NCBI GenBank assembly: GCA_012295275.1
Contig: CM022665.1
Span: forward strand, 39,207,295-39,271,294
DNA: 64,000 bases
Source: Chrysomallon squamiferum
Taxonomy: Eukaryota > Mollusca > Gastropoda > Neomphalida > Peltospiridae
Direction of reading: 5' to 3'
The position numbers were made by a program, and so were the translations under genes. This document shows positions 25,196 through 39,031 of the stretch, piece by piece (the stretch's first letter is position 1; every line of letters begins with the position of its first letter). Under the pieces are notes generated by a model. It saw only the letters and a list, made by a program, of their open reading frames with translations. It had not been told where the DNA came from and searched no databases.

Positions 25196-25384
25196 ATTTA
25201 AAATTGCAAAATGTATCACAGTGTTTATCAGTAACTGATATGTCATTCTTAATGCCCTGTGTCATAATGGCTTGGTGCAGTTCCCTACATGCATGACAAA
25301 TCAGAGGTATAACAGGTGAAAAACTGATGCTTTAATTATCTAAAATGAATTGTCATGTAATGTTTAAAAGCATGACATGATAGA

Positions 25385-25500
25385 ATTTGAATGAGCGATA
25401 ACTGAGTGTTGAAGTGTTACATCATGTGCTACCTGGTTGTTTTGTGTGTGGTGAGAGTTTGATTCCAGTGATTTGCAGAAGTTAGGTAACAGCTAATTAG
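25385..25500 (+). mobile_element. SINE-like element with B box
   Basis: GAGAGTTTGATTCCAGTG near 25456 matches a degenerate tRNA B box. The words around it (GTGGTGAGAG before, TTTGCAGAAGT after) parallel the element at 3395-3520. The ends are not defined. Confidence 0.4.
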
Positions 25501-25927
25501 TGCAAGCTGTACTTAATTCAATCTTCGTGCTGTGCACTCGTCAACCTATCTTTCAGTCATTTGTTCATCTAATTATTTTTGTGTTGCATTCGTTCATTCA
25601 TCTATCTGTCTATTCATCATCTAATCATCATCAGATATTTATCAGTTTGTCCACCCATCATTCATTCATCTATCTATCAAATATCTATTCATCCATTCAT
25701 TCATCCATTTATCCATCCATCCATCCATCCATCCATCCATCCATCTAATGTCTGTTGTCTTTAATGTCTAAAATATCTTACCTGTAAAATATGTTATTAT
25801 AAAAGGAAAGGTTACACTTTGAAGTAAGCTACAGTTTCTGTTTGAAGCTTTCTAATTACTTTTAAGTTTTAACTGTACTTTTATCAAAGGGGACGTTTGT
25901 TTTAATTAGAAACCCCAGTGTGAAGTG

Positions 25928-25932
25928 GACAG

Positions 25933-25988
<56 letters not shown>
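25928..25988. repeat. T homopolymer of about 60
   Basis: This is an uninterrupted T run, among the longest homopolymers in the window, in intron 2. Its exact length is likely unreliable in any assembly. Confidence 0.9.
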
Positions 25989-25994
<6 letters not shown>

Positions 25995-26574
25995 TAACAT
26001 GTTGTCCTTAATGACTGCAACACAGTAACAAGCTATTTTGTAATTTGTTACCAGCACAGTGATATCAAATGGTAAACATGAACATAAATCCATAAACAAA
26101 ATGCCACGGTATGGATTGAATTAGTGTGTGTTAATAATGCAAATTATCCTTTACTGTGTTATTATGCAAATCTGATAATGGCTCTATCAGATTTGGTCTC
26201 TCTAATTGAAAAGTTACACTTTCTTCTAATTAATTTTTTTTTTGTTTGAAGTATAATAGATAATTGTTTTTTTAATTTTTAAAATATAATTAATTAAAAA
26301 AATTAAATTTTTTTTTATTTTGGTTTCGTTTTTACATGATGTGAATCTAATGGTTAAAGAAAGTAACAAACAATGTAAACAATATTTAAGAAAGACTAAG
26401 ACACATACTTTACAATCTACAAGAAGGTACAAAATTAAAGAAATCTTCCTGTTTATTGGTAAGGCTAACCATGTGGGTTTTGCCTTTGATAACATATTTA
26501 TACCAAGTAAAAGCATTTCTTGTACAGTATGATGCAGAATCTTTGTTTTCTACAGTACTAATATTAATACAGTT

Positions 26575-26870
26575 AGGGTAGCCATCTTTCATGTATCTCA
26601 GAAACTATCAGTAAAATGCTACTATAACTACAGTGCCCCAAGTCCAGTTACAATCTTTCTATGTAATTTTTCTCTAAAAATTATTGTATCTGCAACATTA
26701 TTGATATGGTTATGATGCCATCTCTTATGTATCTCAGGAACTATCAGTGAAATAATACTCTGTCTGCAGTCATCCCTGTTTTTATGTTATGATTAGTTCT
26801 GCCATCTCTTATACATATCTCAACAAACAATTATCAAAATACTACTGACCCCAGTTCAGTTACACTCAAA
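26575..26870. repeat. Diverged three-copy repeat, about 115-120 bp per unit
   Basis: GCCATCTTTCATGTATCTCA (about 26581), GCCATCTCTTATGTATCTCA (about 26718) and GCCATCTCTTATACATATCT (about 26801) begin related segments. Each continues with an AACTATCAGT-like phrase and ATACTACT. The third copy is shorter. The middle also holds a GTCCAGTTACA/TTCAGTTACA phrase. Confidence 0.75.
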
Positions 26871-26954
26871 ACCCCAGTGGAAAACAGATATAATGGGATA
26901 CACTTTTATAAAGCAATTATCACTTATAACATTTTTCTAGCAATAACCATGATG

Positions 26955-27023
26955 TAAAATATTTAAGAAACTATTTGTCAGGATGAATGATAAATTAGTG
27001 ATTGAAATATTAAACTGAACCAT

Positions 27024-27056
<33 letters not shown>

Positions 27057-27145
27057 GCAAAATATTTAAGAAACTATTTATGATGATGGATGAAAAATTA
27101 ATGATTGAAATATTAAACTGAACCATTAAAATAAAAAAAAATAAT
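26955..27145. repeat. Tandem duplication of about 100 bp
   Basis: AATATTTAAGAAACTATTT, then GATTGAAATATTAAACTGAA and CCATTAAA plus an A run, occurs twice in a row with a few substitutions. Confidence 0.88.
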
Positions 27146-27419
27146 AATAAAAAAAATACACCCATAAAATGTCTTTCGTCTCACTAAACAATAAAAACAT
27201 ATGTATAATTGATAAAATATTGACTGTTTATGCTTTGATAAATGTCAAAACACCTAAATATTAAAATGTAAAATCTATTATGTTTTATTTGTATTTGAAG
27301 CATTGTTTTCCAAACACCAACATATCTGAGAAGCTGAAGCATACCACTGCTGCTGGTTTTAAAACTAAATAGGTTATTTTCATAATATATTTTTAAAAAC
27401 TTAATGTGACAGGTGACTA

Positions 27420-30400
27420 TGATACTCAGCTAAAACACAAACACTCTGATACTCAACTAAAACACAAACACTCTGATACTGATCTAAAACACAAACACTC
27501 TGATACTCAACTAAATCACACTCTGATACTGAACTAAAACACAAACACTCTGATACTGAACTGAAACACAAACACTCTGATACTCAACTAAAACACAGTC
27601 TGATACTGAACTAAGATGCAAACACTCTGATACTGAACTAAAACACAAACACTCTGATACTGAACTAAAACACAAACACTCTGATACTGAACTAAAACAC
27701 AAACACTCTGATACTGAACTAAAACACAAACACTCTGATACTCAACTAAATCACACTCTGATACTGAACTAAAACACAAACACTCTGATACTCAACTAAA
27801 TCACACTCTGATACTGAACTGAAACACAAACACTCTGATACTGAACTAAAACACAAACACTCTGATACTCAACTAAAACACAAACACTCTGATACTGATC
27901 TAAAACACAAACACTCTGATACTCAACTAAATCACACTCTGATACTGAACTAAAACACAAACACTCTGATACTGAACTGAAACACAAACACTCTGATACT
28001 GAACTGAAACACAAACACTCTGATACTGAACTAAAACACAAACACTCTGATACTCAACTAAAACACAAACACTCTGATACTGATCTAAAACACAAACACT
28101 CTGATACTCAACTAAATCACACTCTGATACTGAACTAAAACACAAACACTCTGATACTGAACTGAAACACAAACACTCTGATACTGAACTGAAACACAGA
28201 CTGATACTCAACTAAGATGCAAACACTCTGATACTGAACTAAAACACAAACACTCTGATACTGAACTAAAACATTCTGGTACTGGACTAAAACACAAACA
28301 CTCTGATACTGAACTAAAACATTCTGGTACTGGACTAAAACACAAACACTCTGATACTGAACTAAAACACAAACACTCTGATACTGAACTAAAACATTCT
28401 GATACTGGACTAAAACACAAACACTCTGATACTGAACTAAAACACAAACACTCTGATACTGAACCAAAACATTCTGATACTGGACTGAAACACAAACACT
28501 CTGATACTGAACTAAAACACAAACACTTTGATACTGAACTAAAACACAAACACTCTGATACTGAACTAAAACACAAACACTCTGATACTGAACTAAAACA
28601 TTCTGGTACTGGACTAAAACACAAACACTCTGATACTGAACTAAAACACAAACACTCTGATACTGAACCAAAACATTCTGATACTGGACTAAAACACAAA
28701 CACTCTGATACTGAACTAAAACACAAACACTCTGATACTGAACTAAAACATTCTGGTACTGGACTAAAAAACACAAACACTCTGATACTGAACTAAAACA
28801 CAAACACTCTGATACTGAACCAAAACATTCTGATACTGGACTAAAACACAAACACTCTGATACTGAACTAAAACACAAACACTCTGATACTGAACCAAAA
28901 CATTCTGATACTGGACTGAAACACAAACACTCTGATACTGAACTAAAACACAAACACTTTGATACTGAACTAAAACACAAACACTCTGATACTGAACTAA
29001 AACACAAACACTCTGATACTGAACTAAAACACAAACACTTTGATACTGAACTAAAACACAAACACTTTGATACTGAACTAAAACACAAACACTTTGATAC
29101 TGAACTAAAACACAAACACTCTGATACTGAACTAAAACACAAACACTTTGATACTGAACTAAAACACAAACACTCTGATACTGAACTAAAACACAAACAC
29201 TTTGATACTGAACTAAAACACAAACACTTTGATACTGAACTAAAACACAAACACTTTGATACTGAACTAAAACACAAACACTCTGATACTGAACTAAAAC
29301 ACAAACACTTTGATACTGAACTAAAACACAAACACTCTGATACTGAACTAAAACACAAACAGTTTGATACTGAACTAAAACACAAACACTTTGATACTGA
29401 ACTAAAACACAAACACTTTGATACTGAACTAAAACACAAACACTCTGATACTCAACTAAAACACAAACACTTTGATACTGAACTAAAACACAAACACTCT
29501 GATACTCAACTAAATCACACTTTGATACTGAACTAAAACACAAACACTCTGATACTCAACTAAATCACACTCTGATACTGAACTAAAACACAAACACTCT
29601 GATACTGAACTAAAACACAAACACTTTGATACTGAACTAAAACACAGTCTGATACTCAACTAAGATGCAAACACTCTGATACTGAACTAAAACACAAACA
29701 CTCTGATACTGAACTAAAACACAAACACTCTGATACTGAACTAAAACACAAACACTTTGATACTGAACTAAAACACAAACACTTTGATACTGAACTAAAA
29801 CACAAACACTCTGATACTCAACTAAAACACAAACACTTTGATACTGAACTAAAACACAAACACTCTGATACTGAACTAAAACACAAACACTTTGATACTG
29901 AACTAAAACACAAACACTTTGATACTGAACTAAAACACAAACACTTTGATACTGAACTAAAACACAAACACTCTGATACTCAACTAAAACACAAACACTT
30001 TGATACTCAACTAAAACACAAACACTCTGATACTCAACTAAATCACACTTTGATACTGAACTAAAACACAAACACTCTGATACTCAACTAAATCACACTC
30101 TGATACTGAACTAAAACACAAACACTCTGATACTGAACTAAAACACAAACACTCTGATACTGAACTAAAACACAAACACTCTGATACTCAACTAAGATGC
30201 AAACACTCTGATACTGAACTAAAACACAAACACTCTGATACTGAACTAAAACACAAACACTCTGATACTGAACTAAAACACAAACACTCTGATACTGAAC
30301 TAAAACACAAACACTTTGATACTGAACTGAAACACAAACACTCTGATACTGAACTAAAACATTCTGATACTGGACTAAAACACAGTCTGATACTCAACTA

Positions 30401-32697
30401 AAACACAAACACTCTGATACTGAACTGAAACACAAACACTCTGATACTGAACTAAAACACTCTGATACTGAACTAAAACACAGTCTGATACTCAACTAAG
30501 ATGCAAACACTTTGATACTGAACTAAAACACAAACACTCTGATACTGAACTAAAACACAAACACTTTGATACTGAACTAAAACACAAACACTCTGATACT
30601 GAACTAAAACACAAACACTCTGATACTGAACTAAAACACAAACACTCTGATACTCAACTAAAACACAAACACTCTGATACTGAACTAAAACACAAACACT
30701 CTGATACTGAACTAAAACACAAACACTCTGATACTGAACTAAAAGATTCTGATACTGGACTAAAACACAAACACTCTGATGCTGAACCAAAACATTTTGA
30801 TACTGAACTAAAACACAAACACTCTGATACTGAACTAAAACATTTTGATACTGAACTAAAACACAAACACTCTGATGCTGAACCAAAACACAAACACTCT
30901 GATACTCAACTAAATCACACTCTGATACTGAACTAAAACACAAACACTCTGATACTGAACTAAAACACAAACACTCTGATACTGAACTAAAAGATTCTGA
31001 TACTGGACTAAAACACAAACACTCTGATACTGAACTAAAACATTTTGATACTGAACTAAAACACAAACACTCTGATGCTGAACCAAAACATTTTGATACT
31101 GAACTAAAACACAAACACTCTGATACTGAACTGAAACACAAACACTCTGATACTGAACTGAAACACAAACACTCTGATACTGAACTAAAAGATTCTGATA
31201 CTGGACTAAAACACAAACACTCTGATACTGAACTAAAACATTTTGATACTGAACTAAAACACAAACACTCTGATACTGAACTAAAACATTTTGATACTGA
31301 ACTAAAACACAAACACTCTGATACTGAACTAAAACAGTCTGATACTGAACTAAAACACAAACACTCTGATACTGAACTAAAACACAAACACTCTGATACT
31401 GAACTAAAACACAAACTGATACTCAACTAAGATGCAAACACTCTGATACTGAACTAAAACACAAACTGATACTCAACTAAAACACAAACACTTTGATACT
31501 GAACTAAAACACAAACACTCTGATACTGAACTAAAACACAAACACTCTGATACTCAACTAAAACACAAACACTCTGATACTGAACTAAAACACAAACACT
31601 CTGATACTGAACTAAAACACAAACACTCTGATACTGAACTAAAACACAAACACTCTGATACTCAACTAAAACACAAACACTCTGATACTGAACTAAAACA
31701 CAAACACTCTGATACTGAACTAAAACACAAACTGATACTCAACTAAGATGCAAACACTCTGATACTGAACTAAAACACAAACTGATACTCAACTAAAACA
31801 CAAACACTTTGATACTGAACTAAAACACAAACACTCTGATACTGAACTAAAACACAAACACTCTGATACTGAACTAAAACACAAACACTCTGATACTGAA
31901 CTAAAACATTTTGATACTGAACTAAAACACAAACACTCTGATACTGAACTAAAACATTTTGATACTGAACTAAAACACAAACACTCTGATACTGAACTAA
32001 AACATTTTGATACTGAACTAAAACACAAACACTCTGATACTGAACTGAAACACAAACACTCTGATACTGAACTGAAACACAAACACTCTGATACTGAACT
32101 AAAAGATTCTGATACTGGACTAAAACACAAACACTCTGATACTGAACTAAAACATTTTGATACTGAACTAAAACACAAACACTCTGATACTGAACTAAAA
32201 CAGTCTGATACTGAACTAAAACACAAACACTCTGATACTGAACTAAGACACAGTCTGATACTCAACTAAAACACAAACAGTCTGATACTGAACTAAAACA
32301 CAAACACTCTGATACTGAACTAAAACACAAACACTCTGATACTGAACTAAAACACAAACACTCTGATACTGAACTAAAACATTTTGATACTGAACTAAAA
32401 CAAAACACTCTGATACTGAAACTAAAACATTTTGATACTGAACTAAAACAAACACAAACACTCTGATACTGAACTAAAACATTTTGATACTGAACTAAAA
32501 CACAAACACTCTGATACTGAACTAAAACAGTCTGATACTGAACTAAAACACAAACACTCTGATACTGAACTAAGACACAGTCTGATACTCAACTAAGATG
32601 CAAACAGTCTGATACTGAACTAAAACACAAACACTCTGATACTGAACTAAAACACAAACACTCTGATACTGAACTAAAACATTTAACACAAACACTA
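27420..32697. repeat. 5.3-kb minisatellite of 27-bp units with higher-order structure
   Basis: About 200 units are built on TGATACTGAACTAAAACAC followed by AAACACTC. Most are 27 bp. Recurrent 21-bp (ending ACATT), 23-bp (ending ATCACACT, or losing CACT) and single-base variants (GGACT, CAACT, CTTTG) define subtypes. A marker variant with AACTAAGATGC occurs eight times (near 27609, 28208, 29658, 30188, 30493, 31425, 31739 and 32591). Longer blocks recur, for example the AAAAGATTCTGATACTGG block near 30742, 30989, 31189 and 32101, and a roughly 310-bp block at about 31430 and 31745. Because 27 is a multiple of three, two minus frames stay open over long stretches; I regard these as artefacts. 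The array lies in intron 2 and stops about 25 bp from the exon 2 donor. Confidence 0.97.
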
Positions 32698-32722
32698 GTA
32701 GATAAATAGAACAAACACGTAC

Positions 32723-32957
32723 TTTCCATCTCCAAATATTTGTTTCTGTTTATAAATTCTCATGTGAAGATGGACATCATGTTCACAGCCATCTAGAAGT
32801 TGTACCATGATGTAGGGATGGTCACCTGAGGGCAGTTTTGGACTGGCCAGATAGTGAAACCTCAGAAAACAGTTTGGAGTTTCGGTCACAAAACATTTAC
32901 TGTGCATGTAGGCTTCTGGATTTTGAGCATTATCGCCTTTGGCCATTATGAACTGCC
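32723..32957 (-). CDS. Exon 2: central part of MAM domain 1
   Basis: This exon completes codon 73 (Gly), encodes residues 74-150 and gives two bases of codon 151. The acceptor is TTTTACAG|GGCAG and the donor AAA|GTACGT. The reading GQFIMAKGDNAQNPEAY opens like the second block of MAM domains (G-hydrophobic-aromatic), and NCFLRFHYL (101-109) matches the family C-L-x-F-x-Y core strand. Cysteines are C94, C102 and C130. The phase joins exon 1 (phase 1) and exon 3 (phase 2) without frameshift. Its donor lies only about 25 bp from the edge of a 5.3-kb minisatellite in intron 2, an unusual position for such an array. Confidence 0.93.
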
Positions 32958-33026
32958 CTGTAAAATATATTAAACATGTTATATATTAAACATATATATA
33001 GCTTTCCTTCTGTATGTATGTATGTT

Positions 33027-33108
<82 letters not shown>

Positions 33109-36100
33109 AAACAATAATTGTACATTCAATTATATAAGTGATTTATTTTTAATGTTTGAAGAATTTAATTTTACTCATTTGATATTGTATTATATTTAAA
33201 TTCAATTGTGTTCATAGCTCAAATATCTCTACATGGTAGTTTTAAATCAAAAATATGAATCAGAGGTACATAGCAACAGCAATAATGATAATGATAATAA
33301 CAACCACAACAACACCAACATTAATAATAATAACAGTAATAATATTAATACTAATAACATTACTACTAGTACAACTAGTGATCATAATAGTAATAATAAT
33401 AATGATGATGATGATGATGATGATGATAATTTTTATAATATCATTTTATTATTATTTGGTATTTTAAATCCACATATAATGGAGAAGTGACTGGAACTGG
33501 ACATGGGCTATTTGGGTACAACTTTGAGTATAGATCTTTCAGCCTTTCAACAAGTAACCATAAAACTAGATATTTCTTACTACACTATATGTTCCTTTAA
33601 AAAGCAAAAAAAAAAAATAATAATAATAATAATAAAAAATAATACAAAAAAAAGAAGTACAAAATAAAAGAAGAAGAAAAAGAAACAACAACTAAAAACC
33701 CCAAAGAAACAGTGCAAGAAAATAATAAGGATTTTTGATATTGTCAGTGTTATATAAAGTTACTCAAAAAAAAACAAGCAATTAATCACTGTCTAATTTT
33801 AATATACATTTACAGTGTAAATATCACAGGTAAATTTGACCTGTGTTATGTAACAGATGAAATTGACACAACACATATATAACTGTTGATTGAAAGTTGA
33901 TATTATGGTGTAAACAGATTTTTTCGTTTTTATTTCTTTCTTTCATTCACCTTTTTTTTTTAAATTTCTTTATTTCTTTATTATTATTATTATTATTATT
34001 ATTATTTTAATTATCATTTATTTATTTATTTATTTATTTATTTATATATTTTAGTTATAATTATATTACATTTTCAGTTTTTCATATTTATTTTTTTGGT
34101 TTTTTATTCCTTTTTTATTTTTTGTTTGTTTTTTGTATTTATTGATTAACTGATTTAATGATATTGTTTTATGTATTTATTTGTTTCATTGAAATGTTTA
34201 TTTATTGTTTTACTTATTTATTACTGTTATTGTAATTAGTATTATTGCTATTATATTTATTATTATTGACACTGTTACTGCAATTTTGTTCTGGTTATTG
34301 TTACTCTTCTTATCATTATTACTGTTACTATTAACAAAGCTTTGAAATAGTTTTCTTGAACTCTCTGTTTGTGCTTCTGTGTATATGTGTTTTATAAATG
34401 AGAATTTGTGACTCTAAAATTATGTGTGTGTGTGTATGTATGTGTGTGTGTGTGTGTGTGTGTTAAAACAGTTCATTCACATTTGTAATAAATCTTTGCA
34501 TACAACTCCAGAGTTAACAAAACTAATAACGACATTAATGTGTGGAAAACAGAAAATAAATACACAACCATAACCATCAACACAATCATAAAATTGCCTT
34601 TATTGGTGATTTCTGGGGAAAACAAGCTAGTATCTTCATGGCAATCAATAAACAAACATAGCAAAAAGAATTTAATTTTACAAAGTGTATGTAATTTTGT
34701 CTCAGATTCTTGGATATAATGCACAGTCATGTGGGAAATATTACATAAGAGAAATAAAACAATATACAGTGCTGATAGGTTGGAATGTAAAATACTGGAT
34801 ATTTGAAGATATTAGTCAGGGTAAAATTGCTTAGGATCTTAATATGGGAGGATAACATTACATTAGAAAATTCGGGGGTAGTTTTAAGGGACGTAATGTG
34901 CTTTTGATCATTCATTTGGATTGTTTGTTTATTTATTTATTTTCATAAATATTTCTTCATTTCTTTAGTTTTTCATTCATTTTTCTGTCATTACTTTCTT
35001 TTTCTTTCATTTTCTATTTTCCTTTCTAAAAATTTTCTTTTTCCTTTTCTTGAGATTCCTTCTTTCTTTCTTTCCTTTCCTTTCTTTCCTTCCTTCCTTC
35101 CTTCATTCTTTGGTTTATTTATCTTTTTTCTTTCTTTCTTTTTTTATTTCCTTTATCTTTCTTTCCTTTTTTTCTTTTATATTTTATTATCTCTTTGTTT
35201 TTGTTTTTTCTTTCTCTGCTTCATAAAAGCAATAATTAATCTGACTATAAATTCAGTATCTCATGATTAGGTATTACACTGAACTGTTACAAAATACATT
35301 AAAGCGAATCTCTCAAGGAAATACATCATTTTTATGTTCTGGCATTATTGCTAGGCTCATATTTTCCTGTCAATATTTACCATATTTAAAAATGTATAAA
35401 CATCTCAGATGAAAATATTTTGATTTTCAATTTTCTCGCTCATCATGATGGCAATATTTTTATAAAATGTTTAGATAATAAAAAAAAATAATAAATAATT
35501 AATTTATATTTAATATATCAATATATTATTTAAAACATAATTTTAAATAAGAAACTAAAAAACAAAACAAAAAAAACATAAAAAAATTAAATAAAGAAAA
35601 AAGATAAAAGAAAGAAGAGAGAAAAAACTGAAGGAAGAAAATGGAGGAAAGAAAACAAATAAAAAAGTATAACAAAAAATAAATAATAAAATAAAATATA
35701 AAGATAATATAAATAAATAATCAAACAAACAAACAAATGAATAAACAAACAAACAAATAAGTAAATAAAATGTAATAAGGAAAAGAAATGAAAGAATAAA
35801 ACTGACTGTAATACAAAACAAAAGCTACTTAAAAAAAAATAAAATAAAATAAAATAAAATGCAACAGTTTGGAAAGAAATTATTATTAGGAGTAAAAAAA
35901 AAAATAAAATAAAATAAAAAAAAAAAATTAAACAAATAAAACAAACAAAATAAATTAATTAATAAATAATGTAAAAAAAGAAAATAAATAAACAAGCAGA
36001 CAACATTAAAAAAAAAAAATCATATGTTTCAAATCTGTACTATCATAGCTTAAAAACACATTCAACACAAACATAATAATACCAAAATTTAATAAACTGG

Positions 36101-38994
36101 AATCAAAATATAAAAAAAAATAACAAAAGAAAAATTAAAATCTGGATATAAACAGGGGCAAATCTACTGAAATTGCACCCCTGTTCCAACATGTGACAGC
36201 CATGTGTGTATATAGTTAAGTATGTATGTATGTGTACTCATTTGCCCACACTCCAAAGGTAGATGACATGATTTCATGAATACTGTCTATGAGCAGAGTT
36301 TTATCAGATGTACATAAGACAGAGAATATTCAAATCCTAAACTACATACATACACACACACCCACATACATACATACATACACATGTACACACATAAATA
36401 TAGTCCCATACATATTTATATTTAAATAGGAAAACAAATACCAGACTGATTAATTTAAGAGATTTTTAAAACAGACATTTGAAGCTATTCAAATTATGCT
36501 CAAGGCCATGTAGTCCACTCACATTTCTTCTCAATATGACTTGAAGTTACAATTAATTGTCTGCATACATTCTGACGTGAAATTCTGTAGCTATATTTAA
36601 CATTTGCAAAGGTATTTTAAAAGCTGTTTTTTTATGTCTTCTTCAGTTTATAGAAAATATCAGCGATTTTTCATGTTTTTAAATCTTATTTGTGACATCA
36701 GACTATTGTCAGATGTATTACTTTTAGTCAAACAATTTTAGTAAGGATTGTGTCTAAAAGTAATATTTTGAAATCTATTTTACACACACACACACAACAC
36801 ACACACACACATATACATATATACATATATATACATACATATATGCATACATGCATGCATACAGAGATACATATATCTAGATAGATAGATAGATAGATAG
36901 ATAGACTGATAGATAGATAGACAGATAGATAGATAGATATACATAAATGTAGATATATATTATTTATTTTTCACTTGATAGCTTACTTGAAGTGTCACTG
37001 AACTACATTTACAAATAAATACAAAACTAGGTGAAACCAGCATAACCAACATCTTTACATTATACAAACAAATTCAGTGACTTAAATACACTGGCAAAAT
37101 ATTTATTATTATGTAACTGGCTACCTGTAACTGAAGTAAAGAAGGTGTTCAGGTGAAAAAAGCAGATAAGCTGAACACTGACATCTCATACATAAACATT
37201 TTTAATGTATTACAGATACCAAACAAAGACCCTTTTTGTATTTAATATTCTTTCTTTCTGTGTCTCTCACTCACTCTTTGTATCTCTCTCTTTCTTTCTG
37301 TCTGTTCCTCACTGCCTCACTCTCTTTTACTCTTTTTTTTTTCCACTGTCTCTCTGACTTTGTTTCCTTTGTGTGCACACACATGCACATGCACACACAT
37401 GCATGTTTGGATTTAGTTAGGACAAAACTGTCAGACCAAACTCCATCAAATCAAAACCCCACCATGGAAAGAAATCCACTCACTAATATGAATTCTTGAG
37501 ATTTTTTCAGAGCACAAAACAATATTTTGTAATTCTTGTTCAGTTAAGTCTATATGTTATGCTGTTCACTGATTAATTAATGAACCTCTTTCTGTTTGAT
37601 CATCACTGCAAAAGGATTATCTGAACTTAGTGATCAAGAAACTGAGGAGACCGTTAAATATAATCTAAGAAACAAAGACATCGAAGAAAGCAGGAACTGA
37701 GGATATCTTAAAGCCAATTTCACTTAGGCATAAGACAAATTCTACATCAATTGGGATGTTATTCATTCCCTGAAAACCATTGAGATTGCTAGAAATTATC
37801 AGTGAGATTATCAAGAACAATGCTCCAGCACGACTGCATTTTAGTTGTAATATTCTTTTAACCAATTAGTCATAAACCATCCTAACATGAATAAAAAAAA
37901 CTAAATTAAATCTCAGTTAGATTTTAGTTACAATATGTGAGTGGGTTTTGTCCACTGTGGTGTTTTGTCTGTGTGAGGTTACATCTGAGTGGGTTTTTGT
38001 TTCCAGGGGGTTTATGTCTATTTACTATATCTGTGTATATAGGTGTGTATGTGTGTAGGTGTGTGTGTTTGTGTGTGTGTGTGTCAAATTATTTTTCTGG
38101 TGTTTTATGGTTGTGTTTTTTTTTTTTTTTCAAATATCATAATATCATAATTATGGTTTGGTACTGTTTCTCTTGCTTCTGAGAATGATAGTCTGTTTTT
38201 GTTATCATTCTAGTTATTGTTTTTAGCCATTCTTTAGTTATTATTTGTTCTTAATGTTTTTCCTAATGTTAATGTTATTGTTGTTGTTGTTGAAGTTATT
38301 ATTATTTATTATTATTTCACAAAAGATTTTGTGTAAAGATTTTGAAGCACAATACAACAATGTCCAACACTTTTTTATGCTTTCCACACAACATTTAAAA
38401 AAAATATTCCATTAATATTATCATTATCATCATCATCTTCATACCATAATTATCATTATCATCTTCTTTACCATCTTTACCTTCAAAATCATTATCATCA
38501 TCCATCATCATTTTAAAATCATCATCTATCATTTTCAATCATTATCATCATTATCATCATCATCACTATTCTCACCATCATTAACATTACCATTATCACA
38601 ATCACCCTGATAATAAAAAATTATGTAGACATTAACGTTAAACTGGAACATTTGACATAGACATAAATTTCCCAAGACAGATTAGTTTTATTCTGTAAAA
38701 TCTATGACTTTGTTTACATTAATTCCTATACTCTGTTACCATATTAAAGCCTGTAATCAAATAACCTGAGACTTTGTGTTTAATTTACTGTTTTAATGTA
38801 CGTGACAAAGGATTAACTTATTTCTGCAGTAACAATTACATTATTTGAATATTCCCCAATCCAAACATATTATTTAGCTATATCAAATCAAGTGTGTGCA
38901 ACTCCCAGTGGGTATAACACTTCCATTCTGGTTTAATGCATGATGGGAATATCTTTCATAGTTAACATTTTAAATAATAATAACACACACATAC

Positions 38995-39031
<37 letters not shown>

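Noticed and set aside
28135-29543. Minus-strand open frames of up to 434 codons within the 27-bp array
   Set aside because: They are a necessary result of a 27-bp (multiple of three) repeat without stops in two frames. There is no domain, signal or splice support, and both frames are equally open.
27420-32697. CRISPR-like array
   Set aside because: Repeats are directly adjacent with no unique spacers, and the context is a eukaryotic intron.
37665-37865. 66-codon minus frame in intron 1
   Set aside because: The sequence is ordinary in complexity but has no splice sites that fit and no recognisable domain. Stops break the other strand.
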